Source of the DNA: CAZUMH01 sp964621645
GTDB taxonomy: Bacteria; Zhuqueibacterota; QNDG01; JAGLOF01
Reading direction: 5' to 3'
DNA: 10,248 nucleotides
NCBI GenBank assembly: GCA_964621645.1
Contig: CAZUMH010000109.1
Span: 1 to 10,248, forward strand
The notes under the pieces were generated by a model. It searched no databases. It worked only from the letters and a program-made list of their open reading frames with translations, and had not been told where the DNA came from. Shown piece after piece: positions 1 through 7,554 of this stretch. Numbering within the stretch: the first letter of the stretch is position 1; each line of letters begins with the position of its first letter. The position numbers and the translations under genes were made by a program.

Positions 1-635
1 CATAACCCCAGCTTCAGCTGCGCATCCGGATCTTTATTGGAATTCTGAAAAGTGAAGACCTTTTCAAACGCTATGGCCGCCTGCTGATAATCACCCAGTC
101 CCCAGTAACTCTCACCGATCCAATATTGACAATTATCTGACAAGGAGTGTCTCATGTTTTCATCGAGTAAAGCCTGGAACTTTTGGATGGCATCCCGATA
201 TTTTTTCCCAAGATATAACTGTCTGGCCTCCTGATAGCGTTCTTGGAAGGAGAGAGTGGTCCTCGGTGCCTCTTTTACGGGAGGTTTCTCTTCCGGCTGC
301 GAAACCGACTCTTCCTTCTGTTTCGTGTCTGCCTGGGAGACCCTTTGCTGACCAGCCTGATTCTGCTCCGCGACCTTCTCTGTCCCGGAGACAGGAGCCT
401 CTTCTTTCACGCCCAGAAGCTTGAGGACATCATCGTCGGCAATCTCGTCGGTCTTCTTCTCTTTGGGAGTATCGTCCGTCAAACCCAAAAGGGCGTCGAT
501 ATCTTCCACATTGCCGGCCGGTTCTTCACCGCGAATGCCCTGATTAGAACCGCCGCACCCTGATACCAGCGTCCAAATAAACACCAGTACGAGCAGGCTG
601 AGAATTGGTGCCGTCTTTTTTATCTGCCGTTTCAT
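1..635 (-). CDS. TPR-repeat lipoprotein, YbgF/CpoB-like C-terminal region (partial, cut at left edge)
   Basis: An open frame starts at the ATG at 633-635 and runs without a stop off the left edge, giving 211 visible residues. Residues 1-27 form a lipoprotein signal peptide: basic MKRQIKK, a hydrophobic core, then lipobox VSGC with the lipidated Cys at residue 27. Residues 28-128 are a low-complexity, acidic and Lys/Gln/Pro-rich linker that is probably disordered. From about residue 133 two TPR-like helix pairs follow (YQEARQLYLGKKYRDAI and YWIGESYWGLGDYQQAA), in the style of the YbgF/CpoB periplasmic TPR domain. A GAGG at 644-647, 8 nt upstream, supports the start. It is the last gene of the run, 65 bp after lgt, the enzyme needed to lipidate it. 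Inferred role: an envelope scaffold or Tol-Pal-like accessory; the exact function is unknown. Lipoprotein is nearly certain, YbgF kinship only likely. Confidence 0.85.
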   Translation of the reverse strand, partial: MKRQIKKTAPILSLLVLVFIWTLVSGCGGSNQGIRGEEPAGNVEDIDALLGLTDDTPKEKKTDEIADDDVLKLLGVKEEAPVSGTEKVAEQNQAGQQRVSQADTKQKEESVSQPEEKPPVKEAPRTTLSFQERYQEARQLYLGKKYRDAIQKFQALLDENMRHSLSDNCQYWIGESYWGLGDYQQAAIAFEKVFTFQNSNKDPDAQLKLGL

Positions 636-670
636 ATCCTCTTCCTCACCTTAGTCTTTAAGGTTTAATT

Positions 671-698
671 ATCATAATTTATTAAAAAACTTGCACAA
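671..698 (-). promoter_or_regulatory. Possible promoter in the lgt-lipoprotein gap
   Basis: The 65-bp gap downstream of lgt is markedly AT-rich. Read on the minus strand it holds TATGAT (671-676), five of six matches to a sigma-70 -10 box, with a weak TTGTGC (693-698) 16 bp upstream. The -35 match is poor and this phylum may use a different consensus, so this is only a candidate for separate expression of the lipoprotein gene. Confidence 0.25.
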
Positions 699-700
699 TA

Positions 701-1507
701 TCAAGATTTTTTACGTGCGCGCCGAGATAACCCGATAAAGAGGCCCAGGCCGACCAATATCATCAGGAAAGAGATTGCCTGATTTATGGTGAATATCATG
801 CCTAAAAAGGGGAATACCACCGACTCTTCATAGTAACGCACGAAATCTATCAGAAACCGGGCCAGCCCGTAGAGGATAAAAAAGAGAGCCATGGTGGACC
901 CATCGAAGGCCCTCTTCCGTTCGACGAACAGGAGAATTGCCAGAATAAGCAGTCCGTAGAGAGACGAGTAAATCTGAGTCGGATGGATCGCCTGACCATG
1001 TTGTACGATTCCGGCAGGACTGAGAGGGGGGAAGTGCACCGCCCAGGGCAGGCTGCAGGCCTTCCCGAAACAGCAGCCGTTTAAAAAGCAGCCGATGCGG
1101 GTGAGGAAAATTCCCAGGGCGAACGAAGGCGCCATAATGTCTCCCAGCTTGATGAGGGAAACTTTCTTAATCCAGCAAAAGATAATTATCACCAGAAGAG
1201 CCAGGACGACTCCACCCAGCATGGAAAGCCCGGCGATGCCAATCTGACCGGTACTCTGGATGGGATTCACCGAATCCAGCCAGCGGCCCCGGAATTCCTC
1301 CACGTGGGTGATCACATAGAGAAAGCGGGAGCCGAAAATGGCGGCAATTACCACAAAGAGGGAGAGATCCATAATGATGTTGCGATCGATGCCGCGTTTA
1401 TCACCTCTCCGCATGGCTAGATAAATGCCTAACAGGAATGACAAGGCCAGCATAAGGCCGTAGGCATGAATTTCAAGGGGGCCGATTTTAAATAGTACAG
1501 GATGCAT
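701..1507 (-). CDS. lgt: Prolipoprotein diacylglyceryl transferase Lgt
   Basis: Lgt moves a diacylglyceryl group from phosphatidylglycerol to the lipobox Cys of prolipoproteins in the inner membrane. The protein (268 aa from this start, a usual length for the family) is very hydrophobic with about seven membrane segments. Family motifs, numbered from the ATG at 1513: HAYGLM (16-21, Tyr18 matching E. coli Tyr26), TRIGCFLNGCCFG (138-150, Arg139 matching Arg143), HPTQIY (177-182), and YGLARFLIDFVR (215-226, Arg219 and Asp223 in the place of Arg239 and Glu243). The loop equivalent to E. coli HGG reads LGG, so that His is missing. Two in-frame ATGs lie at 1511-1513 and 1505-1507. The GGAG at 1516-1519 is only 2 nt from the first but 8 nt from the second, so the second (MHPVLFKIG) is preferred. 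It lies 80 bp downstream of purH. Confidence 0.95.
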   Translation of the reverse strand: MHPVLFKIGPLEIHAYGLMLALSFLLGIYLAMRRGDKRGIDRNIIMDLSLFVVIAAIFGSRFLYVITHVEEFRGRWLDSVNPIQSTGQIGIAGLSMLGGVVLALLVIIIFCWIKKVSLIKLGDIMAPSFALGIFLTRIGCFLNGCCFGKACSLPWAVHFPPLSPAGIVQHGQAIHPTQIYSSLYGLLILAILLFVERKRAFDGSTMALFFILYGLARFLIDFVRYYEESVVFPFLGMIFTINQAISFLMILVGLGLFIGLSRRARKKS

Positions 1508-1514
1508 TCTCATT

Positions 1515-1521
1515 TCTCCTT
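1515..1521 (-). promoter_or_regulatory. Ribosome binding site deciding the lgt start
   Basis: The minus strand reads AAGGAGA here, a strong Shine-Dalgarno sequence. Its spacing (8 nt from GGAG to the ATG at 1505-1507, against 2 nt to the ATG at 1511-1513) favours the downstream start codon for lgt. Confidence 0.6.
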
Positions 1522-1587
1522 CTGAAGTAAATATCTACGCTACAGTCCAAGGAGCCACTGTTCCCCGGACGATTTTTAGCTATTGTA

Positions 1588-3270
1588 TCAGTGGCGGAAG
1601 TGACGCAGACCCGTGAAGGCCATGGCTATTCCCAATTCGTTACAAGCCGCAATGGAATCTCCGTCACGCTTTGACCCGCCCGGCTGGATGATGTAACGAA
1701 TACCAAATTCCGCCGCCGCCCTTACCGTATCGTCGAAAGGGAAAAAAGCGTCAGAAGCAAGAACCATCTCCGCCATTTCTTTTTTCAGGTATTTTTCGAA
1801 GGGGACAGATTGTTTCGACGCATCATACTCTATTTTTATATTTTCCTGAGCCTTGGTCACCGCCAGCTTGCGCAGGGAGTCAACCCGGTTAGGCTGACCC
1901 GCCCCCATTCCCATGACCTGGTAGAAGCCCGGACGATACTCCCTGCACAGCACAATAGCATTTGACTTGGTGTGTTTACAGGCCAGGAAAGAAAAAAGCG
2001 CCAATCCTTCTTTTTCTTGGGAAAAAGAACGATCCGTTACCACCTGAAAGGACTCTACTAAACGAACATCCCGACTCATCTCAAGAAGACCTCCGGTTAT
2101 CTTGCGAAAAGTCGTGGGCTCGCTCCTTTGAAACGCATTCAGAGGTCCGGATTCGAGTAGACGCAGATTTTTTGCCCGGCCTAAAATTTCCAGGGCATCC
2201 GGTTCGAAACCGGGTGCCACGATAACCTCCACAAACTTATTGGGCAGCTTTTGAGGAATAAGCCGCCCCCCCTCGATGACATAGCCAATATGATCGACCG
2301 TATTGCCCCGAAGAAATTCGGCGAATTCCCGGGTTACCGACAAATTAGAGGCAATTACCGATCCGAAAGCCGAGATGGGATCTCCCGCCCAGGCCTTCTC
2401 CAGAGCCTCTGCCGCGCTCTCCCCTGTGGCGAATCCACAGGGGTTGGTATGTTTGATGACCGCCACGGCCGCGTTATCACTTACCTCTTTTACCACCTCC
2501 AGAGCCGCATCAGCATCGATATAATTATTAAAGGACATGGCCTTGCCCTGCAGCAGATGCGCTCCCGCAACCGACGGTTCACTCACGGCGGGATCGCGGA
2601 AGAAAACCGCCGTCTGGTGGCTGTTCTCCCCGTACCGTAACGGCTGTCCCTCTGAGAAGCTGAAGCTCCTCGTCTCTTCATCTGCGAAACGCCGGGAAAG
2701 ATACTCCCGGATAGCTTTGTCATAGGCGGCAGTGCGCCGGAAAGCCTTCAATGCCAGCTGCTGACGTTCCTGGATATCAATATCTCCTTTTTCCTTGAGA
2801 CGGGAAAGGACCGCCTCATAATCGGCAGGATCGGAGAGGACAATGACAGAACGATAGTTTTTGGCACTGCTGCGCAGCAGGGTCGGTCCGCCTATGTCTA
2901 TGTTCTCGATGATCTCTTCCAGCGTTGCGCCTTCCCTGGCAACGGTCTCTTCGAAGGGATAGAGATTGACGGCAACCAGATCGAGCCACTGTACTCCCAA
3001 GTCTTTCGCTTCTTTAACATGATCCGGAAGCTCCCGCCGCCCCAGAATTCCTCCGTGGATCTTGGGGTGCAGGGTCTTGACCCGGCCGTCCATCATTTCC
3101 GGAAAACCGGTGACGTCACTGATTTCCGTAACCTGGATGCCTCCATTTTTGATTTCCCGTGCCGTGCCTCCGGTGGAAATTATTTCAATCCCCAGTTTTT
3201 CCAGCCCCCGGGCCAGATCAACAATACCTTCCTTGTCCGAAACACTGAGAAGTGCCCGCCGTACGTTCAC
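1588..3270 (-). CDS. purH: Bifunctional PurH: AICAR formyltransferase / IMP cyclohydrolase
   Basis: PurH catalyses the last two steps of IMP synthesis in the cytoplasm: formylation of AICAR with 10-formyl-THF, then ring closure. The frame extends back to a TTG at 3318, but a GTG at 3268-3270 has a good ribosome binding site and yields the canonical N-terminus (VNVRRALLSVSDKEG), so the protein is 560 aa. Numbered from the GTG, the N-terminal cyclohydrolase/MGS-like domain (about 1-185) has STGGTA, DGRVKTLHPKIHGG and DIGGPTLLRSSAKN. The C-terminal transformylase has LRYGENSHQ, IKHTNPCG (catalytic Lys273-His274), GAGQPNRVDS, SDAFFPF, IIQPGGS and the terminal FTGLRHF. It is longer than the roughly 510-530 aa common in bacteria, mostly through extra sequence between the GAGQ and SDAFFP motifs. 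It follows purN by 77 bp and precedes lgt. Confidence 0.97.
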   Translation of the reverse strand: MNVRRALLSVSDKEGIVDLARGLEKLGIEIISTGGTAREIKNGGIQVTEISDVTGFPEMMDGRVKTLHPKIHGGILGRRELPDHVKEAKDLGVQWLDLVAVNLYPFEETVAREGATLEEIIENIDIGGPTLLRSSAKNYRSVIVLSDPADYEAVLSRLKEKGDIDIQERQQLALKAFRRTAAYDKAIREYLSRRFADEETRSFSFSEGQPLRYGENSHQTAVFFRDPAVSEPSVAGAHLLQGKAMSFNNYIDADAALEVVKEVSDNAAVAVIKHTNPCGFATGESAAEALEKAWAGDPISAFGSVIASNLSVTREFAEFLRGNTVDHIGYVIEGGRLIPQKLPNKFVEVIVAPGFEPDALEILGRAKNLRLLESGPLNAFQRSEPTTFRKITGGLLEMSRDVRLVESFQVVTDRSFSQEKEGLALFSFLACKHTKSNAIVLCREYRPGFYQVMGMGAGQPNRVDSLRKLAVTKAQENIKIEYDASKQSVPFEKYLKKEMAEMVLASDAFFPFDDTVRAAAEFGIRYIIQPGGSKRDGDSIAACNELGIAMAFTGLRHFRH

Positions 3271-3277
3271 AGTATCA

Positions 3278-3287
3278 TCCTTTCCTT
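3278..3287 (-). promoter_or_regulatory. Ribosome binding site deciding the purH start
   Basis: The minus strand reads AAGGAAAGGA here, with its last GGA 7 nt before the GTG at 3268-3270. No comparable site precedes the TTG codons near 3313-3318, and homologous PurH proteins begin at this point, so the GTG is taken as the start. Confidence 0.65.
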
Positions 3288-3347
3288 TGGGTTCTTTATA
3301 AATCTTATATCTCAACAATCATTCTGATTTTTTCTTGGCTTTTCCGA

Positions 3348-3971
3348 CTAACGAATCTGTGCCAGGAAGTCCCGCAACATTACTCTCTCCTCAGCGAAGG
3401 CCTGCAGCACCTCCCAATAGAGCGCATGCTCGACCTGCAGCACTCTGGCTGCCAGCGCTTCTGAAGTATCGTCCGGTTCAACCGGCACACAGCGCTGGGC
3501 CAGAATGGGGCCATGGTCATATATCTCATCGACCAGGTGAACGGTAACGCCGGACACTTTACAGCCATGTTCCAGAACAGCCTGATGGACATGATGGCCG
3601 TACATCCCTCTGCCGCCGAAGGCAGGCAGGAGCCCCGGATGGATATTGGTCATGCGGCCTGTATATTCCCGGATTATTTCCTGCGGCACCTTCTTCATGT
3701 ATCCGGCCAGGACAATGAAATCAACCCCATGATTCTTAAGGGTAACGGACAAGGCCTGAACAAAATCATTACGGTCGGGAAAATCCGGACGACAGACCAC
3801 CTGGGCCGGCACCCCTTTTTCCCGGGCCAGGTCCAGCACACCGGCTTCGGGATTATTGCTGATAATAAGTCTGGGGCCGGCGTTTAATCTTCCCTCCTCA
3901 ATTGCTTTGAGGATAGCGGCCACATTGCTGCCTCTTCCCGAAGCGAAAAATCCAAGCTGCAGCTCCGCCAT
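3348..3971 (-). CDS. purN: Phosphoribosylglycinamide formyltransferase PurN
   Basis: PurN transfers a formyl group from 10-formyl-THF to glycinamide ribonucleotide, the third step of purine synthesis. At 207 aa it has normal length. It starts with a Rossmann-type strand and phosphate-binding loop FASGRGSN (residues 9-16). The catalytic triad seen in E. coli (Asn106, His108, Asp144) maps to Asn109 and His111 in the NIHPGLLPAF motif and to Asp152 in the VDEIYDHGPI motif. The folate-site loop reads GGRGMYGHHVH, a variant with GMYG, rather than the shorter E. coli sequence. The ATG lies 3 nt after the stop of the GWxTD gene, and a possible binding site (GGCAGGGA) sits inside the last codons of that gene, suggesting coupled translation. 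purH follows, so the pair supplies two separate formyl-THF-dependent steps. Confidence 0.97.
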   Translation of the reverse strand: MAELQLGFFASGRGSNVAAILKAIEEGRLNAGPRLIISNNPEAGVLDLAREKGVPAQVVCRPDFPDRNDFVQALSVTLKNHGVDFIVLAGYMKKVPQEIIREYTGRMTNIHPGLLPAFGGRGMYGHHVHQAVLEHGCKVSGVTVHLVDEIYDHGPILAQRCVPVEPDDTSEALAARVLQVEHALYWEVLQAFAEERVMLRDFLAQIR

Positions 3972-3974
3972 AAT

Positions 3975-5255
3975 TTAATCCCTGCCCTGCATGATATCAT
4001 AGTGCGGGGTGATAAGATGGTACTCGCCGAATCCCTGTTCATCCACGAAAAGGAACTGGCGGTTCACCCGGTTATAGTACCAGACCTCATACGGATCTTC
4101 ATCCGGTTCGAAGGGGTGACGATCCACCTCGTCCGGCGGTCCCAGAATCATGTAGACGCGGCCCCGGTCTGTTATCCAGCCGCGGGTAAATTTACCGAAT
4201 ACCTTGTTAACGTAGGCGGCCCGGCGGTAGTACTCTTCCATAATTTCATTGTTTTGGGTTGTCGGGGTGGGATCCCGGACCCGCCAGAATTCTTGGAAAA
4301 GCTCCCACTTCTTCTCTTCCGGGGCCTTTTTCATCGTTTTATATTCTTCCGTACTGGCGATATACCGCAGCTGTTCGACGGATTCATCCAGTCCCGAGGA
4401 AAAAACCGGCATGCCGGGAAAATGCAGTTTAAAGGACCGGAAACGCCGCACCTTGGCACTCTTCTCATTCAGGGATAATTCAACCTTATATATTCCGGTG
4501 GGCAGGTCCTTCAAATCCAAGGGAAAATGAAAATGATTGATAACTCCCTCCAGCTTCAGATGTCGTTCCTGTTTCCTGACTTGTTTATCTTTTTCATTTA
4601 AAAGACGGAAACGAACCGGCACCTCTTGAGCATTGTCACGGTTATAGACGTCAAAAATGACTTCCGGGCGATTCGCCGCATTGAGGATGCCGGAAACACT
4701 ATAGGTGATATCACCCCATTGAAAAGAATCGGGCAGCGCTGCTTCACTGAAAAGCAAAGAACTTATATGAAATGGAAAGGAGAAATAGTCCGGAACCTCA
4801 ACTTCGAGGGTATTTCTTGATTCCTGGCCCACTTCCAGGTCGGAAAGGCTCGCATTCACCACATACTCCCCCGGCTGTAGCGGAATACGCTCTGTGTGTA
4901 TATCGAAATCCGTGGTGGAATTGGTCTTTTCAAAATTGACGACCCGTACCCTGCAGCGGATGGTTTTACCGGTGACGAGCTGCTTATCCTGGTCAAGCAC
5001 GGCCAAGGTAATTTCATAGCGTGCTTCATAAAAAGGTTCATGATAGATAAACTGCAGCTGATCATAATCAATTTTGCTCTGAATCTCCACGACAGTAGAG
5101 GAGGAATCCGCTTCCAGAAAGCTGGATACATTCAGGAAATAATTGGGAATGGGGCCCTTTCGTGTATCCACACTCTCAGGAAGCTGAGCCAAAACTATTC
5201 GGCAGCTGAAGAGTAAAAAGATCAGGCCGAATCCCGGTAAATGGAGTCTTTTCAT
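3975..5255 (-). CDS. Secreted GWxTD domain-containing protein
   Basis: A 426-aa exported protein of unknown biochemical role. Residues 1-23 look like a signal peptide (basic start, LIFLLFS core, likely cleavage after VLA). An alternative is lipidation at Cys18, but the residue before Ser17 is Phe, so that lipobox is poor. Residues about 40-280 are beta-rich and look like two tandem sandwich-type domains (for example YEITLAVLDQD and PTGIYKVELSLNEKS). Residues about 288-350 are helical and charged. The C-terminal part has the family signature GWITDRGRVYMILGPPDEVD (359-378), then EVWYYNR, FLFVDEQGFGEYHL. This arrangement, with GWxTD near the C-terminus of a secreted protein, is typical of the family, which I associate with Acidobacteria and FCB-like or candidate phyla. 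Its ATG overlaps the rimO stop as ATGA, so it is probably translated with rimO; purN follows 3 nt later. Confidence 0.88.
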   Translation of the reverse strand: MKRLHLPGFGLIFLLFSCRIVLAQLPESVDTRKGPIPNYFLNVSSFLEADSSSTVVEIQSKIDYDQLQFIYHEPFYEARYEITLAVLDQDKQLVTGKTIRCRVRVVNFEKTNSTTDFDIHTERIPLQPGEYVVNASLSDLEVGQESRNTLEVEVPDYFSFPFHISSLLFSEAALPDSFQWGDITYSVSGILNAANRPEVIFDVYNRDNAQEVPVRFRLLNEKDKQVRKQERHLKLEGVINHFHFPLDLKDLPTGIYKVELSLNEKSAKVRRFRSFKLHFPGMPVFSSGLDESVEQLRYIASTEEYKTMKKAPEEKKWELFQEFWRVRDPTPTTQNNEIMEEYYRRAAYVNKVFGKFTRGWITDRGRVYMILGPPDEVDRHPFEPDEDPYEVWYYNRVNRQFLFVDEQGFGEYHLITPHYDIMQGRD

Positions 5256-6619
5256 TGTGGTATCCCTCCCGTCTTTGCCAATTCATGTAAAAGGGTTCTA
5301 TGCTTGTCATCCCCATTTGTTATCCGGCCCACAAGATCATACGGTGAACAGGAATCGTAGCGCACCTGGTAAAATTTACCTGGAGGCAGGCGACCCTCCA
5401 CCCACACAAGTTGATCGATTTCCGGAGCATCCCCCTGGCTGCGGCCGAAGGAGCGGCCGCTTTCCTGATCATATCCTTCTATCAGTATGGTATCCATCTG
5501 CCCGATGCGTTTCTCGTTGTTCCCAAGGGATATTTCCTGCTGAAGCAGCATAAGCCGGTCCAGCCGCTCCCGGGCCACCTTTTCCGGAACAGCGGGAGCA
5601 AATCCCGCCGCAACAGTTCCCTCTTCCCTGGAATAGATAAAAGCTCCGGCCCGATCGAAGCGGATCTCTTCCATAAAATCCAGCAACTCCCGGAACATTG
5701 CTTCCGTTTCCCCCGGGAATCCCACAATAAAGGTGGAGCGCAATACCACTCCCGGCAGGGAACGCCTCAACCGTTCGAGCAGTGATAGTATCTCCTTCTG
5801 CCGCTGCGGCCGGCCCATCCTCTTGAGAATAGGATCCGAGATGTGCTGCAGCGGGATATCCAGGTAGTTGCAGATTCGGACCTCGGACCCGATCAGTTCC
5901 AGGAGCCGGTCATCGATCCGGCCGGGATAGAGATAAAGAAGCCGCAGCCACTCGAACTCTTCAACGTCAAGAAGCCTGTGCAACAGCTCCGGCAGAGAAA
6001 GCGGGCCCGGCAGATCGGCTCCGTAGGAAGTGGTATCCTGAGCTGTCAGGATAAGTTCCCGCACTCCCCGGCGGGCCAGAGCGGCGGCCTCCGGCAAGAG
6101 ACTTTCAGGCGTGCGGCTTCTCTGGCGTCCTTTGATATCGGGAATAGCGCAAAAGGTGCAGTGATGATTGCATCCATCGGCGATTTTTAAATAAGCGGTT
6201 GCCTTTTCTCCCAGGGCTACCCGTTCCTGGTACTCTTCCCCGCTCCAGCAGTATGCCCCTCCGCTGAGAAACCGGCCCAGCTCGGCATAGGGCTCAACTC
6301 CGAAGAAGTGATTGACCTCGGGGATACCCTTTTTCAGATCCTCCCCGTAGCGCTGTGACAGGCAGCCCCAGACGATAATTTCTTTATGGGGGTCCTGCTT
6401 CTTCAGTTCCACCGCGGCGAGGATAGTCTCAATGGATTCGCTTTTCGCCGCTTCGATGAAGCCGCAGGTGTTGATAAAAATACAATCCGCCTGCTCGGCC
6501 TCTTCCGTAATCCGGTACCCCAATCTCTGCAATAAACCGCCCAACACCTCGGAATCCGCCTCATTTTTTGGGCAGCCCAGGGTAAGGAGCAGGGCATGTT
6601 TTCGGGAAGCGGGTTTCAT
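5252..6619 (-). CDS. rimO: Ribosomal protein S12 methylthiotransferase RimO
   Basis: RimO is a radical-SAM enzyme that methylthiolates a conserved aspartate of ribosomal protein S12. The 455-aa protein has the complete layout of the family. The N-terminal UPF0004 domain carries Cys16 (LGCPKNEADSE), Cys52 (NTCGFIEAAK) and Cys86 (GCLSQRY), the ligands of the auxiliary iron-sulfur cluster. The radical-SAM core has Cys150, Cys154 and Cys157 in DGCNHHCTFCAIP. A C-terminal TRAM domain spans about 385-435, ending LVGRI, followed by a charged tail of about 20 residues. LGCPKNEADSE together with the S12-type SAM motif separates RimO from the tRNA enzymes MiaB and MtaB. The gene overlaps ftsY by 4 nt upstream and the GWxTD gene by 4 nt downstream, both as ATGA. 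Confidence 0.96.
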   Translation of the reverse strand: MKPASRKHALLLTLGCPKNEADSEVLGGLLQRLGYRITEEAEQADCIFINTCGFIEAAKSESIETILAAVELKKQDPHKEIIVWGCLSQRYGEDLKKGIPEVNHFFGVEPYAELGRFLSGGAYCWSGEEYQERVALGEKATAYLKIADGCNHHCTFCAIPDIKGRQRSRTPESLLPEAAALARRGVRELILTAQDTTSYGADLPGPLSLPELLHRLLDVEEFEWLRLLYLYPGRIDDRLLELIGSEVRICNYLDIPLQHISDPILKRMGRPQRQKEILSLLERLRRSLPGVVLRSTFIVGFPGETEAMFRELLDFMEEIRFDRAGAFIYSREEGTVAAGFAPAVPEKVARERLDRLMLLQQEISLGNNEKRIGQMDTILIEGYDQESGRSFGRSQGDAPEIDQLVWVEGRLPPGKFYQVRYDSCSPYDLVGRITNGDDKHRTLLHELAKTGGIPQ

Positions 6620-7548
6620 ACTTCAGGCGCTCCTCCCAGGAGCCCTTCCACGAAGGCTTCCGGTTCAAAGGGGACAAGATCGTTAAGTCCTTCACCCAGG
6701 CCCACCCAGCAGATGGGAATTCCCTGTTCTTTTTGGATCGCCGCCGCGATGCCTCCACGGGCGCTTCCATCCAGTTTGGTCAGCACGATACCGCTTACTC
6801 CTACCGCATCGGTGAAAAGCCGCGCCTGGCTGAGCCCGTTCTGCCCCGTCGTGGCGTCCAGGACCAGCAGCACTTCGTGAGGCGCCCCGGCCACCTTCTT
6901 GCCCAGTACCCGGTGAATTTTCTTCAACTCTTCCATCAGATTTATCTTGTTATGCAGCCGGCCGGCCGTGTCAACCAGGAGCACGTCGCTTCCCCGTGCC
7001 AGGGATGCCTCCAGGGCATCGAAGGCAACAGAAGCCGGATCAGACCCGGTTTCCTGTCGTACGATCCCGGCTCCGCTGCGTTTGGCCCAGATCTCCAGCT
7101 GCTCGGCCGCGGCGGCGCGGAATGTGTCCGCACAGGCCAGGAGGACCCGCTTGCCCTCCGCCGTGAATCGGGCCGCCAATTTCCCCGCGGTCGTGGTTTT
7201 GCCGGTACCATTCACGCCAACAATCAGGATCACATGCGGTTTATTGGAGATCTGCTCCTGGAAGGCTGTATCTCGAAGCATCTCCAGCAGAGATTCCCTC
7301 ATGAGGTCAGGCAGAGAGGAATCCCCATCAGCCCGGCCCAAACGGGCCCTCACCCGATCGACAAGTTCTGTGGTCACAGAAACTCCCAGATCAGCCTCGA
7401 TAAGGGCTTCTTCCAGATCCTCCAGCTCCCGTTCATCAAGGCGGGTTCCGGCATGGAACAGACTGGTAACCCGACGTAACAGACCGCTGCGCGACTTTTC
7501 CAGCCCCTTCCACCACTTATCTTTTGTATCCGCCGCCCTTTTCTTCAT
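6616..7548 (-). CDS. ftsY: Signal recognition particle receptor FtsY
   Basis: FtsY is the SRP-receptor GTPase that docks ribosome-SRP complexes on the inner membrane and hands them to SecYEG. The 310-aa protein is a short form without the long acidic A domain of E. coli. It begins with a basic, Trp-containing helix (KDKWWKGLEKSRSGLL) that could bind membrane. The N domain spans about 20-100. The G domain has all GTPase motifs: GVNGTGKTTT (111-120), DTFRAAA (141-147), DTAGR (193-197), TKLDGSARGG (257-266) and the closing GLGEGLNDLVPF (283-294). VGVNGTGKTTT and the GLGE-DL-PF ending indicate FtsY rather than Ffh, and there is no M domain. It starts 6 nt after the phosphatidyltransferase gene with only a weak AAGAG upstream, and its stop overlaps the rimO start. 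Confidence 0.97.
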   Translation of the reverse strand: MKKRAADTKDKWWKGLEKSRSGLLRRVTSLFHAGTRLDERELEDLEEALIEADLGVSVTTELVDRVRARLGRADGDSSLPDLMRESLLEMLRDTAFQEQISNKPHVILIVGVNGTGKTTTAGKLAARFTAEGKRVLLACADTFRAAAAEQLEIWAKRSGAGIVRQETGSDPASVAFDALEASLARGSDVLLVDTAGRLHNKINLMEELKKIHRVLGKKVAGAPHEVLLVLDATTGQNGLSQARLFTDAVGVSGIVLTKLDGSARGGIAAAIQKEQGIPICWVGLGEGLNDLVPFEPEAFVEGLLGGAPEV

Positions 7549-7554
7549 AATTAA

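Noticed and set aside
243..563. Plus-strand open frame of 106 codons opposite the lipoprotein gene
   Set aside because: The minus strand encodes a lipobox, linker and TPR repeats in a continuous frame, so this is the antisense image of a real gene.
681..700. T-rich run after the lgt stop as an intrinsic terminator
   Set aside because: The six Ts on the minus strand are not preceded by a GC-rich hairpin.
1532..1551. Inverted repeat ACAGT/ACTGT in the purH-lgt gap as a terminator
   Set aside because: The stem is only 5 bp with a 10-nt loop, and no T-run follows on the minus strand.
3271..3347. AT-rich purN-purH gap as a promoter or purine riboswitch
   Set aside because: TATAA-like strings occur but no -35 box at proper spacing, and 77 bp contains no recognisable aptamer fold.
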